64,000 nt of DNA from contig JADLSH010000318.1 in assembly GCA_016169945.1 (NCBI GenBank), forward strand, positions 1,336,501 through 1,400,500, in the 5' to 3' direction. Every line of letters begins with the position of its first letter. Positions within the stretch are counted from its first letter, which is position 1. This DNA comes from Trachythela sp. YZ-2020. Lineage: Eukaryota; Cnidaria; Anthozoa; Malacalcyonacea; Clavulariidae. The translations under genes were made by a program, and so were the position numbers. Below the pieces are notes generated by a model, which searched no databases, was not told the DNA's origin, and saw only the letters and a program-made list of their open reading frames with translations. Shown piece after piece: positions 57,601 to 64,000 of the stretch.

Positions 57601-60600
57601 GCAACTAGTTTAAAAAGGCAAAATATTTCATCAACATTATGATCTCACCTCAGAATCTGGAACATAAGGTGTTCTTCGTATATAGTTTCCATGTGGATGG
57701 AACGATGCGTTATGGATGACATCCATATGACCATCAATCAATGCCCTTGGACTGAGTGAGGATGGCGGGTAATGAGAATAACCATTAAACCTATCAATAT
57801 CTGGTACAACCCGTGTACCAACAGGTCCGAATCTGCCCACATCGTTAGGGTAATATGGATTCGACTGAAACTGCGAGTAACCATTTGGTGCTGGTACGTA
57901 CTGTGCACAACGGAACCGCTGACCAAAAGTATAGTTCATCAGTTCGCTCTTACGGCGACGTATCTCCTCGACACGACGTTGATTGTAGTCTGAGTGTCCA
58001 TTCATGATCCCATTTACCCCATTCATCCCGTTCAATCCATTCATACCATTGACGCCATTCATACCATTGACGCTGTTCAGTCCATTGAGCGCGGCTTCTT
58101 CTTCGACCGTGAGTGGTGAAGTACGCGTGGGACCTGGGAGTTTGTGGAGTTAGAGATACAACGATTCCGATTTACGGGTACGGGGAACTTTTTATAAGAA
58201 TACCCTTTGAGGTAGCTCTTCGATGAGGCCCAGTGGTTACTAGTTATTTGCTTGTGTGTTTTTGTGTTTAGTAAGCAGTAAGTAAGTAAGCAGGGGTGCT
58301 TATTATCCTTACTTGCAGCTGAGAGCTAAGCTGAATTGCGAAGGAGTGAGGAAGGACACAGCTCAACGTGACCAAGTCGAAGGCTTTCTAGGGCGCATAT
58401 GGCAGCCACCTTTTGCTCGCCATCACGGAGCACAGCTACGATGGAAGGACCAGTTAGGGGTTAAACCCAACCCACCCTGTCAACATTCCCTGTGGGAGGA
58501 AACCGGAGTACCACGACTTTCGGCAGAGCGTTGACTAACTCTTTTCACATGGCTATCATAAGTCGTCCCCAACGGGACTTGAACCCACGATATCAGAGGT
58601 GAAAGGCGCGTGCTCTGACGATTGCGCCACCGAAGCCCCGATAACTCAAAGGGCCATAGGCCAAATTCTGGTTCAATTTGGATGGAAATTGGGTGAGATA
58701 TTTACAGAAGTTTGTCTTGCTTTCCTGGGTGAATGCGTAATTAGTGCATGTATAATTTATGCATGTATAATTTATGCATGAATACTTGACTTAAGTTGCT
58801 TGCGGAGGTATCTCTGAGTGGCAAGGCTTGAGAATGTCCAGAGCTGCCAGTATGGCAGCCAGGAAATCGTTTGTCCTCACAGGAAATTTTTGAGGAAAAG
58901 CAAGAAATCAAAAATGACGTTTGACAAATTTATAAGTTCTAACGTTATTGGCACTCAACAATGTGGCGCAGTGCCAAAGTGATACAAGAGGCATGTTGAA
59001 ATAGTAAAATACAATACGAAATAAGAAAAAAACGCTGCGTAATTGAAGATTTGAAGTGTTTTTGAATGTTTTTGTGCCAGCATAGCCTGGCCGCCTGACA
59101 TTTTCTGCGGTTGGGTGACTTGGGTCACGACCATGCATAATTGCATTGGTTTTGCTGAAAGCACAGATTGTTGGAAGTTGAAATTTGGCAGGAAATATTT
59201 TGGGTCTGGATGCCTGCTGCCAGGAAGAAAAATATTTTATCAAGGCTTGCTGAGTGATGCCCACTAGTTGTAAATTGAATCACTCTAAAGGCTCTTTTCC
59301 ACTCATCGCAAAACCAACTCGCAAGCCCGCTGCGAGTGCTTGCATCTAATTAAAATTAACTATCCAGCATTTTGATTGGATAAAAGTACTCGCAGCGAGC
59401 TTGCAAGTTGGTTTTTGCGATGAGTGGAAAAGAGCCTTAATACTGACCTGGTCTTCCAACAGTATCCATGTGACCATTCACATGACCATTCCCATTCATA
59501 GCGGAATAACCATTAGTTCTACCCATCCAAGGATAACTGAAACTCTGTTCTGAGTTATGTGGCGGTGTCAGACAATCTGTTGCTATAGAGTTGCGATAAC
59601 CATTGTCTTGCCCGTTATACATAGATTGAGGTTGGGCATGGATTTTGAGGTTACGTAATTGTTGGACCATGACGTCATGGGTATTGTGATTGTTGTGCCC
59701 GCGGTGCACCAGCTGACCATAGCTTGAGGTGCTCACTGGGTAGTCTTGACCTGTGAATGACATGATATTGATACAAAACGCTGTCAGAACTCTAACAACA
59801 AACGGACACAAAATGAAACGTTAAGCACTTAAGCTGGGCATGCCCGCTACGATTTTAGTCGGTCGATTTATGGTTTAGATGAATGGTATTTAACGAAGCC
59901 AATGCATAGCCCACAGATCATACCACTGACTGTTTCTCGTTTTAACATGCATCTAAACCATAAATCCTAGCGTGTCCGCCAGATAAAGGTCGGGTTAAAT
60001 ATTAAATAATAGAATGTGTTGTTTGGGAACTTCAATAAGTGTCCTTTAATCAGAGGTGACTGGTGGATAGAGGATTTAGATTTAGTGTTTACGTTATTAA
60101 GAGCTTCAACTGTATTTAACAGACCCTTTTTACAAATGCCAAACAATAAGAGACCCGAACGCACAAGGTCAAGGACAAACAAGAGTTTTAACCAAACAGT
60201 AACTTTCGTTGAAAGTGCCCTAAACAACCTTACAATTGCTTGATTAATGACTATTTTTTATGCTAAAATTTTAGCAATGATTTCTATTTTGACAATTGAC
60301 AAAGTTTAATAGTTTTACCAAAACACGTCTAGCAGTACCTTACATAGGTGACTACGCTAAATTTAGCGCACACTCGCGTGTCAGTGCTCCACTACTTAAC
60401 CCTGCATTCTCGACAGTTTCTTACCATTCGTTTGAAGACACAACGGTGATGATCTTATTGAACCATTACGATTGCTGTGACCATTTTCTGCAGGTTCATC
60501 ATTGTGGTTTGATGGTGGGTATGACAGATGTTCAGATATACCACCGCGTGAGTTGACTATTCCGTTACCACATGGCCGTGCTGCTTTTGCTTTACGACGA

Positions 60601-63600
60601 TATCTAAATAATCAAGCATGGAATTTAACTGGCCGATTTAAACCAGAGATAGATCATCCATCTGACAGATCTCCATCTTATTGTAAATACAAGACAAACT
60701 ATCTATCATAGAATTTGGCTGGCTAAGATCTTGTATCAAGTGTATTATTTGAGCTATCTTTAGGTGCTAAAAAGAAGTTGAAATGAACAAATATAACTTA
60801 CTTGTCCAGTTCATCCTCAGAATGTGCAAATGTGCAACTTTGGCCTCTTGGACATGATCCTCTTTGAGCAAAATCACGACACATACTGGTTTTAAATTTG
60901 CTGTGTACAGGTTGTTCTGATGTTGGCTTTACTCTTATACCATGAGTCTGTAGAAATAAACAAGTAAATGGTAGGTATTTTAGGCATACATACAGTAGAT
61001 CAGCATAAAGCTGCTGTGGGTTGAATAAGAGCTACCTGAAAAAGTTAAAGTGTTTTTAATTATTTTCAGGTAGTTCAGACATGAAGCTATGTTTTTTCAA
61101 CTTAACAGATTCTTTCTATTCACCTTGGTAAACTCAACCAGGCCATCAACTACAGCAGTCACAGCTTTAAGGGCGTCTTCTAGCTCTTGCCATGTTGGGG
61201 TAGTGGCATCTGGAAAATACAAGATCTGTGAGCAAATGTTACTCTGCCAAAATGATACATTTGTTAACAACCACAATTTAAACACAGTGATTTTTACACT
61301 TAAACTATTCCGAATCCCAATCCTAACCCAAATTCTAACATTAATCTTTATCACAAACTTAATCCTAACCTGCATCCTATAAATCATTGTGATATCATTT
61401 TGGGACATTTATATTGATGGTCACCCAACTTTAGCTGGCAATTTGACCTACCCATGCTCCTAAATATCCACAAACTCACCTGGTGATCCATCAATTCTAG
61501 ACAAAAGTTCAAAATGTTCTCTCAAACGACCAAGTTGTGCTGGATCACTAGATCTTTGCAAGGCAATAGTCAGTTCTTGGATACTGGAGGCAAATGACTC
61601 TGGAGTTTGGAGCTAAATGAAGAATGTGAAGGTGTTAAATTACTATGAAATTTCGAGTATTTTCAGTGGGTGGATTTACTGGGGGGGGGGGTGCTGGCCA
61701 TCTAGGCAATCATATTTTCCAAAAATATTCTGACAAGATCACCCCCTTGACTCCGCAGGGCATCCTTAGTGATGATTTACCCTGCTTCGGATGCCGACCA
61801 CACCCTGCTTCATGATCAGCACCCGCTTAGCACCCCCCCCCCTTATCAGATCATGCTGGATCCATCCCTGCAGTGCATGTGCCTTTCATCTCTGTGACCA
61901 GGTTCAATTCCTGCAATATCCAGTTGTCTGACTATAATTTCACCTCAGTCGCATGTGAGAAGAATACTTCCAGTTTGACTCTACCAAACACCACAGGTTT
62001 TCTCTGGGTACTCCTGTTTCCTCCTGCAATAACACTTGAGCAATAAGTGATGGCTCTTATAGGACCTCCAGAGAGAACAGTTTAGAACTGATAGAGCTAT
62101 CCAGTTTAGAGTTAGTTTAGTTGTAGTTCAACTTACCTTGTCTATAATTGACTGCATATGTGATTTGTGTCCCTGATCACCATACAGTAGAGCCGACCAT
62201 TGTTCAGGAGATATACGCAAGCCTGCTTCAAGAGCTATTTGAACGATCTGTGAATCATGTTCACGTCTCAAAGCATCATATGTCCGAAACTAAAAAGCAA
62301 TGCACAATTTTATAAATAGTATGTTGTAGTGAACTTTATTAATCTAACAAAGTACTAGTGAGACAAGGGGGAATTCTGACTTTTTTTCAGGAAGGGGAAT
62401 TCTGACTTTTCTTAGGAGGGGGAGCTCTGACTTTTTCCTGGAGGGAGAGTTCTGACTTTTTCCTGGAGGACATGTTCTGACCTTTTTCAGGTGGGGGAAT
62501 TCTGACTTTTCTTAGGAGGGGGAATTCTGACTTTTTCCTGGAGAAGGAGTTCTGACTTTTTCCTGGAGAAGGAGTTCTGACGTTTTTCAGGAGGGGGAAT
62601 TCTGACTTTTCTCAGGAGAGGGAATTCTGACTTTTTCTGGAGGGGGAATTCTGATTCTGGGGGGAATCTTTAATTTCTTGGGAAGGGGGTCATGACTACT
62701 CACCTGTTCTTTTAATTGCATCAGTGATGACTCGTCATCTCGCTTGGTCACCTAACATACATAAATTAGTACAGTTTATGTTAATGGAAAATTGGCTAGT
62801 ACATATACATTTGAACTCTGTGGCTAAGGCGATTCTTACAAAATGCTGTTATCTGATTATAATTTCACCTCAATCACATGTGAGAAGAGTGCTTCCAGTT
62901 TGACTTTGCCAAACATCTAGTTTCCTCCAGTATTAACATGGGACAAATAAGGGCTGGGCTTTCTGGACCTCTAAGGAAAACTTGATAGTTTAGAACTGAT
63001 AGAGATATCTAGTATAATCAAAGCAGTTTAATTTAATTTTACCTTGAAACAAGATGCCCTGTATAGCAATTGAACAACATGGCCAATGCTCGTCTTTGAA
63101 GCATGTGGAAACAACTGCTCAAGACGTTGAACCACAAACAGAACAATAACTTTCCTTGATAAGGCTTCACCACCTTCTAACGCTAACAAGATGTACTTCA
63201 GAGCATCCTCTTGCATAGCCGGTCCTAGAAACTGGCAACCACGATTTCGTACCGCTGTCCAGAGATTCTGCGACAATTGGGCAGAATTTTGATGGAGAAG
63301 AATAAACTCTAAGACTGTCCTCTCCCCAAGACTTCGAATTGCCCTCATAATCCTTGCACATCCTTCCTCCTCTGCTAATTGGCAGTTAACGAGAGTTACT
63401 AGTTTTCGATGCATCGGTCGAGACAATGTACCGTTCGTTAGACCGTTGCTTGTTGCCTCTGATGTCAAACCGTTTTTTGAGACAAGAGAGCTTAGAAACA
63501 ATGCTAGTTCTTCTATACATTTTTTTGACGAGAAATATTGAACCTCGTTTTCTTTAATCCTTGGCACATCAGGGCAAGATGGTGTTGGAATCGTGAACCC

Positions 63601-63822
63601 AAGAAGTTGCAACAAAGCATAGTTTATTGGCAAAACATCGACTTTAAGGTTGATGCCCGATTGATCAAAAGGACAAACAGTTCGATGTAGACTCGATAGA
63701 CATGATTTACAGACTGTGTGTCCACAGCCCAAACTGATCGGTTGTCGTTGGGTGTCAGTAAAATCATGCGAACATATCGGACATGTTAAGAACTCGGTCC
63801 ACTGTGGGGTTGAGATAGGCAT
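54693..63822 (-). CDS. RC3H1: Roquin (RC3H family RING/ROQ/CCCH RNA-binding E3), thirteen exons
   Basis: A cytoplasmic factor that binds stem-loops in mRNA 3' ends and recruits decay machinery. Exons: 63822-63043, 62751-62704, 62289-62137, 61612-61480, 61209-61124, 60947-60802, 60603-60425, 59750-59448, 58133-57649, 57390-57067, 56395-56232, 55634-55382 and 55043-54693. Total 3405 nt, 1134 residues, almost the vertebrate length. The N-terminal RING (CPICSHDF to CPFDQ, residues 14-53) is followed by the HEPN/ROQ RNA-binding region to about 400, with [27 protein letters not shown] and [17 protein letters not shown] nearly as in human. The CCCH finger [20 protein letters not shown] fits C-x8-C-x5-C-x3-H. 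The C-terminal half is low-complexity, with an Asn-Gly repeat ([14 protein letters not shown]) and a Glu/Lys-rich coiled stretch near the end. One copy here suits the pre-duplication state of vertebrate RC3H1/RC3H2. Confidence 0.95.
55080..55305 (-). repeat. SINE family B copy in last Roquin intron
   Basis: Minus-strand copy: tail (GCATAGCTCTATTAGTTC) near 55097, body (AACCGGAGTACCCGGAGAAAAC, GGTAAAGTCAAACTGG) and a degraded head. It lies between the final two exons. Confidence 0.6.
55670..56130 (-). repeat. SINE-B tail array in Roquin intron
   Basis: Four or more successive tail units begin with TTTATT-TACTGGATAGCTC-like motifs (near 55680, 55788, 55895 and 55993). They become progressively more diverged and none carries a head. 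Same organisation as in the WDR47 intron. Confidence 0.7.
57479..57502 (+). repeat. Poly-G run next to an AGTGGCGGACAC motif
   Basis: A run of about 18 G follows CAGTGGCGGACACTAGAA. The same G-run beside a GTGGCGGA or CCGCCACTG motif is seen near 56560-56605 and relates to the end at 49290-49310. Probably a mobile-element terminus. Confidence 0.4.
58305..58640 (-). repeat. tRNA-derived SINE, second family
   Basis: On the minus strand, from 58640: GGGGCTTCGGTGGCGCAATCG. A box A lies at 58629-58611 (TGGCGCAATCGTCAGAGCA) and a box B, GGGTTCAAGTCCC, at 58586-58574. The body contains GGTACTCCGGTTTCCTCCCA, which is also the core of SINE family B. The 3' part runs to a CTTACTTAC-type repeat near 58270. 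The acceptor stem cannot pair, so it is not a tRNA gene. It lies in the intron before the Asn-Gly-rich Roquin exon. Confidence 0.8.
59287..59441. mobile_element. MITE with AAGGCTCTTTTCCACTC ends
   Basis: AAGGCTCTTTTCCACTCATCG and CAAAACCAACTCGCAAGC at the left are mirrored at the right by GCTTGCAAGTTGGTTTTTGCG and ATGAGTGGAAAAGAGCCTT, arms of about 45 bases. A solitary half copy is at 53033-53073. It ends 7 bases from a Roquin splice donor. Confidence 0.8.
61872..62122 (+). repeat. SINE family B copy in Roquin intron 3
   Basis: Sense copy from GTGCATGTGCCTTTCATCTC, through a GGTTCAATTCCTGC box-B-like motif and ACCACAGGTTTTCTCTGGGTAC, to ATAGAGCTATCCAGTTTAG. The tail abuts the donor region of the 153-nt Roquin exon. 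Confidence 0.7.
62355..62665. repeat. 27-bp minisatellite in Roquin intron 2
   Basis: About eleven units of the type GGGGGAATTCTGACTTTTTC followed by CTGGAG or TTAGGAG, with variable spacing. No coding frame. Confidence 0.85.
62865..63030 (+). repeat. SINE family B copy in Roquin intron 1
   Basis: Headless sense copy: CACCTCAATCACATGTGAGAAGAG, a deleted core, TTTCTGGACCTCTAAGG and TTTAGAACTGATAGAG. It ends close to the donor of the first coding exon. Confidence 0.6.
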
Positions 63823-64000
63823 TCTTATTGGAATGTGACTTGCTCAAAGCATACCAAAGTACTATATCAAATGGAAATTTTGAATTGAAATTGAAAATCG
63901 AAAATGTATTGCTTGTAATGTAAACAAGGACTAGTTATGCCTGCATTTGGGCCCAGGTTGGGTTAACAAATTGTCTGAACTAACTGAACAAGACTTTATT
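63823..64000. other. Upstream of Roquin start; no other feature seen
   Basis: About 180 bases of AT-rich DNA before the Roquin start codon, presumably 5' untranslated region or promoter. I see no distinctive motif or repeat, except a GTCTGAACTAACTGAAC stretch at the extreme right. Confidence 0.4.

Noticed and set aside
58558..58640. tRNA gene on the minus strand
   Set aside because: Boxes A and B are good, but the acceptor stem cannot pair and the sequence continues into a SINE body.
60296..60711. Plus-strand open frames that look like two exons of an unknown gene inside a Roquin intron
   Set aside because: The minus strand here is Roquin exon 7 (60603-60425). It starts after a TTTAG acceptor, completes the split Lys codon left by the zinc-finger exon, and its 179 nt restores phase to the next exon. 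The plus frames are antisense shadows or chance.

Overview
The window is nuclear DNA from an animal, most likely a non-vertebrate such as a cnidarian. That placement is an inference. The genes are metazoan families (syntaxin-6, WDR47, DAXX, mitoguardin, Roquin), each except DAXX split by GT-AG introns. The large receptor-like proteins combine GCC2/GCC3-type cysteine repeats, an EGF module, a SEA module and a discoidin module, a style common in cnidarians. The DNA is AT-rich and packed with short palindromic transposons, tRNA-derived SINEs and minisatellites.

Layout from left to right. 1-4309 holds only repeats and the STX6 promoter. STX6 (+) has six exons from 4310 to 9683. 9684-12274 is a nest of inverted-repeat elements. 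An unnamed three-exon PDZ-domain gene (+) runs 12275-14052. WDR47 (-) runs 22957-15917 in six coding exons; its introns contain a truncated LINE, a SINE-tail array and an RT-derived minisatellite. WDR47 is head to head with an intronless DAXX gene (+, 23590-26799), sharing a promoter of about 0.6 kb with CRE and CArG sites. After a repeat block, two tandem paralogous single-pass membrane proteins lie on the minus strand (35170-29871 and 44961-37077). Mitoguardin (-) has 11 exons from 52029 to 46325. Roquin (-) has 13 exons from 63822 to 54693.

For all eight genes I derived exon boundaries by hand from splice motifs, reading phase and family similarity. In every case the exon lengths sum to a whole number of codons: 250, 452, 1147, 1069, 1271, 1269, 477 and 1134 residues. 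The genes are unrelated housekeeping or signalling functions (vesicle SNARE, microtubule-associated WD40 protein, histone chaperone, mitochondrial/ER contact protein, mRNA-decay factor) and do not form an operon or pathway.

The least described content is the tandem receptor pair and the unnamed PDZ protein. Other notable features are a row of SUMO-interaction-like motifs in DAXX, a 45-bp palindrome flanked by a 9-bp direct repeat, and tandem arrays that grew out of transposon fragments. I saw no genuine tRNA, rRNA, CRISPR array or prokaryotic system.
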